Source: Roseateles_B sp041906185
GTDB lineage: Bacteria > Pseudomonadota > Gammaproteobacteria > Burkholderiales > Burkholderiaceae_C
Assembly (NCBI GenBank): GCA_041906185.1
Contig: JAYRJQ010000012.1
Location: forward strand, 1-64,000
Direction: 5' to 3'
Length of the DNA: 64,000 nt
Made by a program: the position numbers and the translations under genes. Every line of letters begins with the position of its first letter. The first letter of the stretch is position 1. The notes under the pieces are model-generated. The model saw only the letters and a program-made list of their open reading frames with translations, searched no databases and was not told the origin of the DNA. Shown here piece after piece: positions 43,524 through 52,262 of this stretch.

Positions 43524-44909
43524 ATGTCGCTCAAAGCCCCCGAACTCCTTCTCCCGGCCGGGTCCCTGGCCAAGATGCGCGCCGCCTATGACTTCGGCGC
43601 GGACGCCGTCTATGCCGGCCAGCCGCGCTATTCGCTGCGCGCCCGCAACAACGAATTCCGCCTGGAGCAGATCGCCCAGGGCATCGACGAGGCCCACCAG
43701 CGGGGCAAGAAGTTCTTCGTCACCAGCAACCTCATCGCCCACAACGACAAGGTCCGCACCTATCTGCGGGACATCCAGCCGGTGGTGGAGCTCAAGCCCG
43801 ATGCGCTGATCATGGCCGACGCCGGCCTGATCATGCAGGTGCTGGACCAGATGGAGAAGGGCCTCTTCCCGAAGGTGCCCATCCACCTCTCCGTGCAGGC
43901 CAACACCACCAACTGGGCGGCGGTGAAGTTCTGGCAGAAGGCGGGGGTGGAGCGCATCATCCTCTCGCGCGAGCTGAGCCTGGACGAGGTCGAGGCCATC
44001 CGCAACGAGTGCCCGGACATGGAGATCGAGGTCTTCGTGCACGGCGCGCTGTGCATCGCCTACTCCGGCCGCTGCCTGCTCTCGGGCTACTTCAACCGCC
44101 GCGACCCGAACCAGGGCACCTGCACCAACGCCTGCCGCTGGGAGTACGGCGCCTCGCCCGCGAGCGAGGACTCTCTCTCGGGCGAGGCGGTGCCGGTGGG
44201 CAAGCTCGACGCGGACTTCAACTTCGCCGAGGCCCAGGCCGAAGCCGAGAGCAGCTTCTCGACCTGCGGGGGCGGCCAGCGCCATCCGGCGGCGGACAAG
44301 GTCTACTTCCTCGAGGAGAAGGGCCGCCCGGGCGAGCTCATGCCCATCATGGAAGACGAGCACGGCACCTACATCCTGAACAGCAAGGACCTGCGCGCCG
44401 TCGAGCACGTCGAGCGCCTGGCGCGCATCGGCGTGGACTCCCTCAAGATCGAGGGCCGCACCAAGAGCCTCTACTACGTGGCCCGCACGGCGCAGGTCTA
44501 CCGCCGCGCCATCGACGACGCCGTGGCCGGCCGCCCCTTCAACCCCGAGCTGCTGCTGGAACTGGAAGGCCTGGCCAACCGGGGCTACACCGGTGGCCTG
44601 CTCGAGCGCCGCCCGGCGCAGGACTACCAGAACTACATCAGCGGCCACAGCGAGCTGCACCGCAGCCATTTCGTGGGCGAGGTGACGGCCGTGCGCGAGG
44701 ACGGCTGGGTGCAGGTGCAGGCCAAGAACCGCTTCGCCGTGGGCGACCGCGTGGAGCTGCTGCACCCCAGCGGCAACCGCATCGTCGAGCTGACGCAGAT
44801 GCAGAACCTCGACGGCGAGCCCGTGCAGGTGGCGCCGGGCGATCCGGTGCGGGTGTGGGTGCCGCTGGGCCTGCCCGCCGAGGGCGGACTGCTCGCGCGC
44901 CTGCTCTGA
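43524..44909 (+). CDS. trhP: Peptidase-U32-family tRNA hydroxylation protein TrhP (YegQ-like)
   Basis: A 461-aa U32 protein. N-terminal ELLLPAGSLAKMRAAYDFGA; the barrel contains DAVYAGQPRYSLRARNNEF and GIDEAHQRGKKFFVTSN; the Cys-rich centre is FVHGALCIAYSGRCLLSGYF, then DPNQGTCTNACRWEY, the four cysteines expected to bind an Fe-S cluster; VDSLKIEGRTKSLYYVA follows. In E. coli TrhP (YegQ, 453 aa) makes 5-hydroxyuridine at tRNA position 34. The start ATG at 43524 has GACAAT six bases upstream and no ribosome site. Confidence 0.92.
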   Translation: MSLKAPELLLPAGSLAKMRAAYDFGADAVYAGQPRYSLRARNNEFRLEQIAQGIDEAHQRGKKFFVTSNLIAHNDKVRTYLRDIQPVVELKPDALIMADAGLIMQVLDQMEKGLFPKVPIHLSVQANTTNWAAVKFWQKAGVERIILSRELSLDEVEAIRNECPDMEIEVFVHGALCIAYSGRCLLSGYFNRRDPNQGTCTNACRWEYGASPASEDSLSGEAVPVGKLDADFNFAEAQAEAESSFSTCGGGQRHPAADKVYFLEEKGRPGELMPIMEDEHGTYILNSKDLRAVEHVERLARIGVDSLKIEGRTKSLYYVARTAQVYRRAIDDAVAGRPFNPELLLELEGLANRGYTGGLLERRPAQDYQNYISGHSELHRSHFVGEVTAVREDGWVQVQAKNRFAVGDRVELLHPSGNRIVELTQMQNLDGEPVQVAPGDPVRVWVPLGLPAEGGLLARLL

Positions 44910-45079
44910 CGCCCGGGCGCTGATCCGCGCCTGGCACGCTTCCGATACCGGCCGGGACTGACGCCGCAGGCGGCTGCCCGCCGGGGTGGTGGCGCCGCTT
45001 GACCCTCGCGGCGGGCCCGGGCTATCGTCGCTCCCACACACGGGCGGCGGCACGGACCGACCGCCCAGGGAGAGATGGC

Positions 45080-45862
45080 ATGCTGAGACGCGCGCTCATG
45101 GCCGGCGCCCTGGCCTGGCCGTGGAAGGCCGGCGCCTGGTCCCTGCCGGGCCAGGCGGCACTCGACGTCGTGTTCGACGACGGCTCGGTGCCGACCATGT
45201 ACAAGGACGCGCAGGGCACGGGCGCCCTCGGCCTCTACCCGGCACTGGTCGGGGCGGCGCTGGCGGGGGCGAGCCCGCCTGTGCGCCTGCGGGCCCAACC
45301 CTTCAAGCGTGTGCTCTCGGAGTTGATGGCGGGCACGGCAGTCGCCGGCGCGGTGATCCGCACGCCCGAGCGCGAGCAGCGCTGCCTGTTCAGCCAGCCC
45401 TACTTCATCGAGCGGCTGTCGGTGTTCTCGCTGCGCGGGCGGGCGCCCGTGTTCCGGCGCCTGTCTGACCTGAATGGCCGCCGCGTTGGCGTCATCCGCG
45501 GCTGGTCCTATGGCGCCGGGTTCGACCAGCCCCGTGCCCGCGGGGACTTCCTCTGCGAGGACGTCGCCTCGGACGCGCTCAATTTCGAGAAGCTCGTGCG
45601 CCAGCGCCTGGACTACGTCGTGGCGACGGAACTCGGCGGGCGGCTGCACATGCAACGCGTGAGCGCGGGGGACAGCGCCATCGTCGAAGGCGAGCAGTCG
45701 GTCGCGGCGACGCCCATCCACCTCGCGGTGCTGCAGACGGCGCCGGGGGCCGGCGAGTTCCTCTCCCATTTCGACCAGCAGGTCGTGCGGCTGGTCAACA
45801 ACGGCACCGCGGCCAGCCTCATGGCGAGGGAGCTCGATCGTGCGGCGCGGCTGATGTCCTGA
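45080..45862 (+). CDS. Exported solute-binding protein (SBP_bac_3 type)
   Basis: A 260-aa protein with an N-terminal export signal (LRRALMAGALAWPWKAGA). The Venus-flytrap-like core reads LDVVFDDGSVPTMYKDAQGT, AVIRTPEREQRCLFSQPYFI and LSDLNGRRVGVIRGWSYGAG; LDYVVATELGGRL is in the second lobe. It resembles extracellular family 3 binding proteins, but no ABC permease is adjacent, so it may act alone as a sensor or be served by a distant transporter. GGGAGAG lies 6-7 bases before the ATG; the longer frame upstream is not supported by this site. Confidence 0.85.
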   Translation: MLRRALMAGALAWPWKAGAWSLPGQAALDVVFDDGSVPTMYKDAQGTGALGLYPALVGAALAGASPPVRLRAQPFKRVLSELMAGTAVAGAVIRTPEREQRCLFSQPYFIERLSVFSLRGRAPVFRRLSDLNGRRVGVIRGWSYGAGFDQPRARGDFLCEDVASDALNFEKLVRQRLDYVVATELGGRLHMQRVSAGDSAIVEGEQSVAATPIHLAVLQTAPGAGEFLSHFDQQVVRLVNNGTAASLMARELDRAARLMS

Positions 45863-45865
45863 AGC

Positions 45866-47101
45866 TCAGCGCCGGAGCACCTTGGCCACCGGATTCGGCC
45901 GCAGCCGGAAGGCGTCCGGCATGCCCGAGCCCAGCAGCGGGCGCAGGTAGAGGCGGAAGGCGTCGGTGACGTCGGTGCCGCAGTCGCTGATGAAGTGGTC
46001 CTCCATCACGCGGGTCTTGCCGGCCACGGCCTCCAGCGGGAGCAGCTCGTAATCCACCGAGTAGTAGCCGTTGCGCTTGATGGCCACCGAGCCGTCGCGG
46101 TCGCCCCAGATGGCGTACTGCACGGCCTTCTCGCCCACCTCGCGCGCCTCGCGCTGGTCCACGTCGGACACGCAGCCCACGAAGCTGCGCTGCAGGTAGC
46201 CGAAGGTGTCGCCGCGCACGCGCTTGATCTTCAGCCGGGCCTTGATCTCCTCGCACAGCAGGTCGGCCAGCGCGCCGGAGCCGGAGAGCTGCACATTGCC
46301 GTGGGCATCGTGCTCCAGCTCCTTGGCGAGCTGCGCGAGGATGGGCTGGCCGCTGGCGTCGTGGATGCCCTCGCTCACGGCGACCACGCAGCGGCCGTGG
46401 CGCTCGTAGACCGCCTTCACGTCCGCCAGGAAACGCTCGACCTCGAACACGCGCTCGGGCAGGTAGATCAGGTGCGGGCCGTCGTCGTCGAACTTCTTGC
46501 CCAGGGCCGAGGCGGCCGTCAGGAAGCCGGCATGGCGGCCCATCACGACCCCGACGTAGACGCCGGGCAGGGCGGCGTTGTCCAGGTTGGCCCCCGCGAA
46601 GGCCTGGGCCACGAAGCGTGCCGCCGAGGGGAAGCCCGGCGTGTGGTCGTTGCCGACGAGGTCGTTGTCGATGGTCTTGGGGATATGGATGCTGCGCAGC
46701 GGATAGCCGGCCTTGCGCGCTTCCTCGGCCACGATGCGCACCGTGTCGGAGCTGTCGTTGCCGCCGATGTAGAAGAAGTAGCCGATCTCGTGGGCGCGCA
46801 GCACCTCGAAGATCTGCTGGCAGTAGGCGAGGTCGGGCTTGTCCCGCGTGGAGCCGAGGGCCGAGGCCGGCGTGCCGGCGACGAGCTCCAGGTTGTGGCT
46901 GGTCTCCTGCGTCAGGTCGACGAAGTCCTCGTTGAGGATGCCCCGCACACCGTGGCGGGCGCCGTAGACCAGGTCGATGCCCTTGTGCCGCCGGGCTTCC
47001 AGCACCACGCCGACGAGCGACTGGTTGATCACGGCGGTGGGGCCGCCGCCCTGGGCGACGAGGATCTTGCGAGTGCTGGGCGCAGGCAGGGATGGGCTCA
47101 C
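45866..47101 (-). CDS. pfp: Pyrophosphate-dependent 6-phosphofructokinase
   Basis: A ~411-aa phosphofructokinase. Start chosen as GTG at 47101 because AGGAG lies six bases upstream and the protein then begins VSPSLPAPSTRKILVAQGGGPTAV-like; the frame extends 28 codons further. Seen: LVAQGGGPTAVINQSLVG, YFFYIGGNDSSDTVRIVAEE, IPKTIDNDLVGNDHTPGFPS, YVGVVMGRHAGFLTAASAL and GDTFGYLQRSFVGCVSDVDQ. Asp after GGN and Lys in PKTIDND replace the Gly residues of ATP-dependent enzymes, so PPi should be the phosphate donor. It converts fructose 6-phosphate to the 1,6-bisphosphate reversibly. It is convergent with the binding-protein gene (3 bp). Confidence 0.93.
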   Translation of the reverse strand: MSPSLPAPSTRKILVAQGGGPTAVINQSLVGVVLEARRHKGIDLVYGARHGVRGILNEDFVDLTQETSHNLELVAGTPASALGSTRDKPDLAYCQQIFEVLRAHEIGYFFYIGGNDSSDTVRIVAEEARKAGYPLRSIHIPKTIDNDLVGNDHTPGFPSAARFVAQAFAGANLDNAALPGVYVGVVMGRHAGFLTAASALGKKFDDDGPHLIYLPERVFEVERFLADVKAVYERHGRCVVAVSEGIHDASGQPILAQLAKELEHDAHGNVQLSGSGALADLLCEEIKARLKIKRVRGDTFGYLQRSFVGCVSDVDQREAREVGEKAVQYAIWGDRDGSVAIKRNGYYSVDYELLPLEAVAGKTRVMEDHFISDCGTDVTDAFRLYLRPLLGSGMPDAFRLRPNPVAKVLRR

Positions 47102-47331
47102 GGGCGGCTCCTGGAGGTGGACGGATGCTGGCTCACGTTCTACCACCAAGCGCGCCCGCTTTGCAGCATCATCGGCCGGCAACAAGCATCCTCAAGTCGA
47201 CGGATGCGATGGGCTTGGGCCCCTCACTTGCGTTCCTAGAATCGCGCCGCAGGCCGTCGTGGTGCCGGCCTGGGCAGGGGAGGGACGCGGTGTGATGACA
47301 ACGGGCGGGCCGGAGGGCCGGCAGGATTTCG

Positions 47332-48324
47332 ATGGCGATGTCGATGGCGATGGCGGCGCCCATGCCGCCGATTGACCTCACCGGGCGGCAGCGCCACCTG
47401 TGGGGCCAGGTGATCCAGCGCCTGGACGCGCAGGGGCTGCTGCGCTCGAGCCTGACCGATGCCTTGGCGGACTGGCGCCCCGAGGGCAGCGATCGCACCC
47501 CGGAGGGGGCCGCACGCCCGGACGCCTGGATCGAGGCGGCGGAATCGCGGGGTCAGGTCGTGCCCTGGCTGCTGCGCCAGCTTGCCCTGCTGCCCGAGGA
47601 TCCTTCCTTGCTCGTGCTCGCCCGGGACCTCGGCCTGTGCGTCGACAGTCCGGAGCGCCTGCAGGCCAGCCCGGGGTGGCAGCACTGGTCGGGGCTGGCC
47701 TCGCCGGCCGAGGGGCTGCGGGGTCTGGTGCCGGGGCGTCTGGCGGACGCCTCGGCATCGCCGCCTCGGACGGCGGTGCTCGAGGCCTGGACGCGGCGCC
47801 TCCTGTGCCTGTGGCCCGGGCCACGAGTGACGCTCACGCCGGGGGCTCGGGCTGCCGCGCCACAGCGTGCCGCCGCGCTGGCCCTCGACCTGGGCGGACA
47901 GCGCCTGCTGCCCTTGGCGGGCGAGCTCGGGGGGCTGTCGCAGGAAGCGGGCTGGGCGATCAGTGCGCTGCCGCGCCATGCGCTGGATCTTCCCGTCCGA
48001 TGGCCGGTGTGGTCGGCACCCCTGGCGGCCGGTGCCGCGGGGGCGGGCCTGGCCAGCGCCCGTCCGACATCGGCACCGCTGCTGCGGCCGCAGTGCGCCT
48101 CGCCACGGGCCGGCGCCATGCTGCTCCTGGGCGCGGACCCGGGCCAGCCGCCGCGGCTGTGTCTGGCCCTGCTGCGGCCGGACGGGCCGTGGTGGCGCCA
48201 CGATGCCAGTCCCCAGGGCATGGCCGGCGGCGGCCTCTGCCTCGACGCCTCGCTGCGTCTGCTCGGGTATTTCCGCCCCACGAACGAGGACCCCGGCCGC
48301 GTGCTTGGGCTGCTATGGTCCTGA
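47332..48324 (+). CDS. Unknown protein with an effector-associated-domain (EAD1)-like N-terminus
   Basis: A 330-aa soluble protein. Residues about 10-105 (IDLTGRQRHLWGQVIQRLDA, AWIEAAESRGQVVPWLLRQL, ALLPEDPSLLVLARDL) follow the pattern of effector-associated domain 1: an LTG.qR..L..al start, a helix ending in e.ae.rg...Ll..al, and P..p.L. EAD1 domains recruit effectors in predicted conflict/signalling systems. The remaining ~220 residues (WTRRLLCLWPGPRVTLTP, GGLSQEAGWAISALPRHALD, PLLRPQCASPRAGAMLLLGA) are not recognised; the last part is a repeat-like beta stretch. The ATG at 47332 has AGGA upstream. It is 83 bp before the DyP-P450 gene on the same strand. The EAD call is by eye. Confidence 0.75.
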   Translation: MAMSMAMAAPMPPIDLTGRQRHLWGQVIQRLDAQGLLRSSLTDALADWRPEGSDRTPEGAARPDAWIEAAESRGQVVPWLLRQLALLPEDPSLLVLARDLGLCVDSPERLQASPGWQHWSGLASPAEGLRGLVPGRLADASASPPRTAVLEAWTRRLLCLWPGPRVTLTPGARAAAPQRAAALALDLGGQRLLPLAGELGGLSQEAGWAISALPRHALDLPVRWPVWSAPLAAGAAGAGLASARPTSAPLLRPQCASPRAGAMLLLGADPGQPPRLCLALLRPDGPWWRHDASPQGMAGGGLCLDASLRLLGYFRPTNEDPGRVLGLLWS

Positions 48325-48407
48325 GCACCGCGCCTCGCCCGCTGCGCCGACCGCCGCGCGGAGCGCTCGTGTGAAGCCCGTGTGACCCACCGCCCAGGGA
48401 GCCCGAC

Positions 48408-51400
48408 ATGACCGCATCCCCCGCCACCAGCCTGCACCTGCAGGGCATGACGGAACTGACGCTGCTGGCGCCACTCAAGCGCGGCTTCGTGCCCAGCGGC
48501 GATGCCTGCACGTATGTCTCCCGCCTGCGCCTGCTCTTCGCCACGCTGATGGCGGCGCGATCGAAGACCCGCGAGCAGGAGCAGGGCTCGGCGTTCTCCG
48601 ACGTCGTGGCGCGGGTCCAGACGCTGCACAGCTTCCGCCTGGCCATCCTCGAGCCCTCGAACCAGCTGCTGCTGGCCGTCACCTTCGACAGCGGCTGGGA
48701 GCCCTACATCCGCAAGGTCTGGCGCGACCTGGGCCCGCTGCTGGACGTGATCTTCTGCCATTGCGAGGGCTACCCGCTGGCCGCCGACAGCGCCTTCGAG
48801 ACCTATGTCGACTGGATCCGCCGCCAGCAGGTGCAGGCGGGCTTCTTCTACATCGCCTCGGGCCTGAGCGTTCAGGACCTGCGCTACCTGGTGGACGTGG
48901 AGCGGCTGCAGCGCGACGGCGACGCCGGCGCCACGGGCTGCCCCGCGCATCTCGTGTCGGAGCAGGCCATCGCCCGGCTGCGGATCCCGCACCCGTCCGA
49001 GACGGCGCTGCAGCAGGCCCGGCTCGCGCCGTCGGCCGTGCTGGCCCGTGGCCTTGAGGCGCTGGCGGGGCTCTATGCGCTGACCGACTTCTTCGCCGAG
49101 ACGCCGGACCCGGACGCGCGCGATGCCGCCGTGCTGCTGCGGGCCGCGCAGGACCTGCTCGTGGAGCTGCGCGAGCCATTGCTGCGCCGGCAGCTGGCCC
49201 TGGAGCCGGGCCTGCAGGCCCAGTTCCGGACCGAGCTGGCCTGGTTCTTCCAGCCGCCGCCCGCGTCCCGCCGCCCGCAGCGCCCGCCGCCGCCCGTGCC
49301 CGCGCCGCAGGCCCTGCAGGCCGGGCTGCTGCGGCCGGATCCGGACACCAGCCATGGCCTGCTAGTCCTGCTGCAGATCCGCAGTCGCACGGCCTTCCGG
49401 CAATGGCTGACGGGCCAGCTGCCGGCCCTGGGGCATCCGGACGACGCCCGCCGGCAGCCGCTGCTGAACCTGGCCTTCACCCTGCGCGGCCTGCGCCGCC
49501 TGGGGGTGCCGGCCGAGACGCTGGGCCGGCTGCCCCGCGAGTTCGTCGAGGGCATGGAGGCCCGCGCCGACCTGCTGGGGGATCTGCGCAGCAATCACCC
49601 GGTGCACTGGCAGCGGCCGCGTCGGCATGGCCTCTCGCCGCAGGAGGCCGCGGCGGCGGGGCCGGGCGGTCGCGTCGATCTGGCGGAGGTGGACCTCGTG
49701 CTGCAGTGGCGCGTGCTGGCGCCCGGGGCCGCGCATGACGACGAGTTCGGACCGAAGCATCCGCTCTTCGCGGCCTTCCAGGCGCTGGCATCGGAGCCCG
49801 GCCTGAGCGTGCTGGCGGTGGAGCCCATGCGCCGCCAGACGGTCGGCCGACCGCGCGCGGGCACCGGGTCGGCCGGAGCGCCGGTGGTGGAGCACTTCGG
49901 CTTCGTGGATGGCATCAGCCAGCCTCGCTTCGGTCCGACGGCCACGGAGGCGACGGGCGACGCGCCCCCCGCGACCCCGCGCTCCCGCGACGATCTGCCG
50001 CTCGGCGAGCTGCTGCTCGGGCATCCCAGCCAGCGCGGCGACGGCGATCCGGCGCTGGCGGACGACCCGCTGCTCGCCGACGGCAGTTTCCTGGTGATCC
50101 GCAAGCTGCGGCAGTTCCCGGAGCGGCTGCAGCAGCGTCTGGCCGCGGAATCGGCACGGCTGGGCCGGGAGGGCGTGCGGATCAGCGTGGACGAGCTCAA
50201 GGGCGCGCTGATGGGCCGCATGCCCGACGGCCGCCCGCTGGTCGCGCCGGACGGCCCTGGCCCGAACGACTTCGACTACCGCGGCGACCCCCAGGGGCTG
50301 CAGTGCCCCTTCCAGGCGCATGTGCGGCGCGCCAACCCGCGCGAGGGGCAGCCCAACGGCCATTGCCCGGGTGGGCGGGAGCCCGTGCCGCGCCTGCTGC
50401 GGCGGGGCATGTCCTACGGCCCGGACGTCACGCCCGACGAGCTGGCGGGGCGCGTGCCCGCGCGCGAGCGGGGGCTCTTCTTCATGGCCTGCAATGCCAG
50501 CATCGCCGAGCAGTTCGAGGTGGTGCAGCGCTGGCTGGCCGGGGGCAATGCCACGGGCGTGGGCTCGGCGCAGGGCGACCCGCTGCTGGGCGTGCCGAGC
50601 CTCGGCGAGCGCCGCACGCTGCGCTTCCTGCGCGAGGACGCGAACGGGCAGCAGCAGGTCGTCCGCGTCTTCCTGGACGAGGAGCCGGACCCGCGCCGCG
50701 CGCCGGCAGCGCCACAGCCCTTCGTGCAGCTCGCCTGGGGGATGTACGCCTTCCTGCCCAGCCTGCGCGCGCTGGCCTGGTTGGCGCAGCCTCCGGGGGC
50801 TGCGGCGCCTGCCCCGGCATCCAGCCCCGTGTCCGATCCGGCCCGCGAGGGGCAGGCCCTCATCGAGCAACTGCAGGGGCCGCTCAAGGTCGCCGGCGCG
50901 GCGGCGTGGAAGCAGTGCCTGGAGGACATGGTCGCCCGCAAGCAGGGCGTGCCGGACAAGCTCTGGGCCGCCGTGCGCGAGCTGCATGGCGGCGTGCTGG
51001 ACACCGGCACCGACTACGGTGTGCTCGTCGGCGACCCGGCGCTGCTGCAGGAGGTCCTGCAGGATCCGCACGGCCGCTACTCGGTGTGCGGCTACCAGGC
51101 CCGCATGCTGAACTCCATCGGCCCCATCTTCCTGGGCATGGACGCCGGTGCCGCCTACGACCGGCTGGCCGATCCCGTCAACGCGATCCTCGGCACGCTC
51201 GGCCGGGACGAGGCCTACCGCCTGAGCCGCGCGGCGATGGTCGACGTGCTGCGCCGCTGGTGGACCGAGGGCACGGCATCGGCCGCACCCGGGCCCTCGC
51301 AGCGCGTGCCGCTGGACCTCAAGCGGCTCAGCGACGAGGTGCTGGCGCGCCTGTCCCGGCACTGGTTCGGCCTGCCCGATGGCACCCATGTCCAGGCCGC

Positions 51401-52241
51401 GACGCGGGACTGGCACTGGCAGGCGGACGAGCAGGCGGCGCCGCGTTGCCCGGGGCACTTCGACACGCCCTCGCGCTACTTCTTCCAGCCCCTGCCCGAG
51501 GGCACGGCGGCCGAGGAGCAGGGCCAGCGCCACGGGCGCCAGCTGCTGGCGGCGGTGACGGCGTGGGTCGCCCGGGCGCGCGCCGACGGCGGCACACCGG
51601 CGGGGACGCTTACCCCAGCCCTGTTCGCGGCGCTGCCCGGGCTGACGGACGCCGAGCTCGCGAGCACCTGCATCGGCGTGCTGATGGGCTTCCTGCCCAC
51701 GGTGGACGGCTGCTGGCGCCGCGCGCTGATGGACAGCCGGGGCGATCCGCGGCTGTGGCTCGCGCGCGCCCAGCTGCTGGCGGCGCCGGGCATCCCGGAC
51801 CTCGGGCAGGCCGAGCGGGCGCTGCGCCCCTGGCTCGATCAGGCGCTGCTGCGCCACCCGGTGCCCGACATGATCTGGCGGACGGCGCGCACGGGGCATG
51901 CGCTCGGGGCCGGCGAGGCTGGAGGGGCTGGAGGGAGTGCCGGTGCGGGCGTCGAGGTCGCGGCCGGCCGCCGCGTGGTACTCGGGCTCATGAGCGGCAC
52001 GCAGGTCCAGTGGCAGGCGCGCGAGGCCGGCGGCGAGGCGGCGCAGGCACAGCCGGCCGACCTGAGCCTCGTGTTCGGCGGCCAGCGCCGGGCCGGCGCG
52101 CCGCATCCGCTCCATGCCTGCCCGGGCTACGAGGCCGCCATGGGCATGCTGCTGGGCATGTGCGCTGGGCTGCTGCAGGCTGAGCTGCAGACGGGCTCGC
52201 AGGCGCAGCTGATGTGGATGGTCGCGCCACCGCCGGCCTGA
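48408..52241 (+). CDS. DyP-type peroxidase fused to a cytochrome P450-like domain
   Basis: A 1277-aa protein. Residues 1-300 form an unrecognised N-terminal region (LKRGFVPSGDACTYVSRLRL, LILEPSNQLLLAVTFDSGW-like). Residues ~310-790 are a dye-decolourising peroxidase: catalytic Asp501 in HFGFVDGISQP, the proximal heme His638 in QCPFQAHVRRANPR, and Arg665/666 in PRLLRRGMSYGPDV. Residues ~825-1270 are P450-like: Cys1238 in APHPLHACPGYEAAMGMLLG is the heme ligand, but the ExxR helix-K motif reads QALLR, lacking the Glu, and the I-helix acid-alcohol pair is absent (GFLPTVDG). Two hemes would sit on one chain. No redox partner is nearby, so a peroxide-driven activity is plausible. No signal peptide. 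AGGGAG precedes the ATG. Confidence 0.9.
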   Translation: MTASPATSLHLQGMTELTLLAPLKRGFVPSGDACTYVSRLRLLFATLMAARSKTREQEQGSAFSDVVARVQTLHSFRLAILEPSNQLLLAVTFDSGWEPYIRKVWRDLGPLLDVIFCHCEGYPLAADSAFETYVDWIRRQQVQAGFFYIASGLSVQDLRYLVDVERLQRDGDAGATGCPAHLVSEQAIARLRIPHPSETALQQARLAPSAVLARGLEALAGLYALTDFFAETPDPDARDAAVLLRAAQDLLVELREPLLRRQLALEPGLQAQFRTELAWFFQPPPASRRPQRPPPPVPAPQALQAGLLRPDPDTSHGLLVLLQIRSRTAFRQWLTGQLPALGHPDDARRQPLLNLAFTLRGLRRLGVPAETLGRLPREFVEGMEARADLLGDLRSNHPVHWQRPRRHGLSPQEAAAAGPGGRVDLAEVDLVLQWRVLAPGAAHDDEFGPKHPLFAAFQALASEPGLSVLAVEPMRRQTVGRPRAGTGSAGAPVVEHFGFVDGISQPRFGPTATEATGDAPPATPRSRDDLPLGELLLGHPSQRGDGDPALADDPLLADGSFLVIRKLRQFPERLQQRLAAESARLGREGVRISVDELKGALMGRMPDGRPLVAPDGPGPNDFDYRGDPQGLQCPFQAHVRRANPREGQPNGHCPGGREPVPRLLRRGMSYGPDVTPDELAGRVPARERGLFFMACNASIAEQFEVVQRWLAGGNATGVGSAQGDPLLGVPSLGERRTLRFLREDANGQQQVVRVFLDEEPDPRRAPAAPQPFVQLAWGMYAFLPSLRALAWLAQPPGAAAPAPASSPVSDPAREGQALIEQLQGPLKVAGAAAWKQCLEDMVARKQGVPDKLWAAVRELHGGVLDTGTDYGVLVGDPALLQEVLQDPHGRYSVCGYQARMLNSIGPIFLGMDAGAAYDRLADPVNAILGTLGRDEAYRLSRAAMVDVLRRWWTEGTASAAPGPSQRVPLDLKRLSDEVLARLSRHWFGLPDGTHVQAATRDWHWQADEQAAPRCPGHFDTPSRYFFQPLPEGTAAEEQGQRHGRQLLAAVTAWVARARADGGTPAGTLTPALFAALPGLTDAELASTCIGVLMGFLPTVDGCWRRALMDSRGDPRLWLARAQLLAAPGIPDLGQAERALRPWLDQALLRHPVPDMIWRTARTGHALGAGEAGGAGGSAGAGVEVAAGRRVVLGLMSGTQVQWQAREAGGEAAQAQPADLSLVFGGQRRAGAPHPLHACPGYEAAMGMLLGMCAGLLQAELQTGSQAQLMWMVAPPPA

Positions 52242-52262
52242 GCGGCGCGGCCGTCCGCCGGA

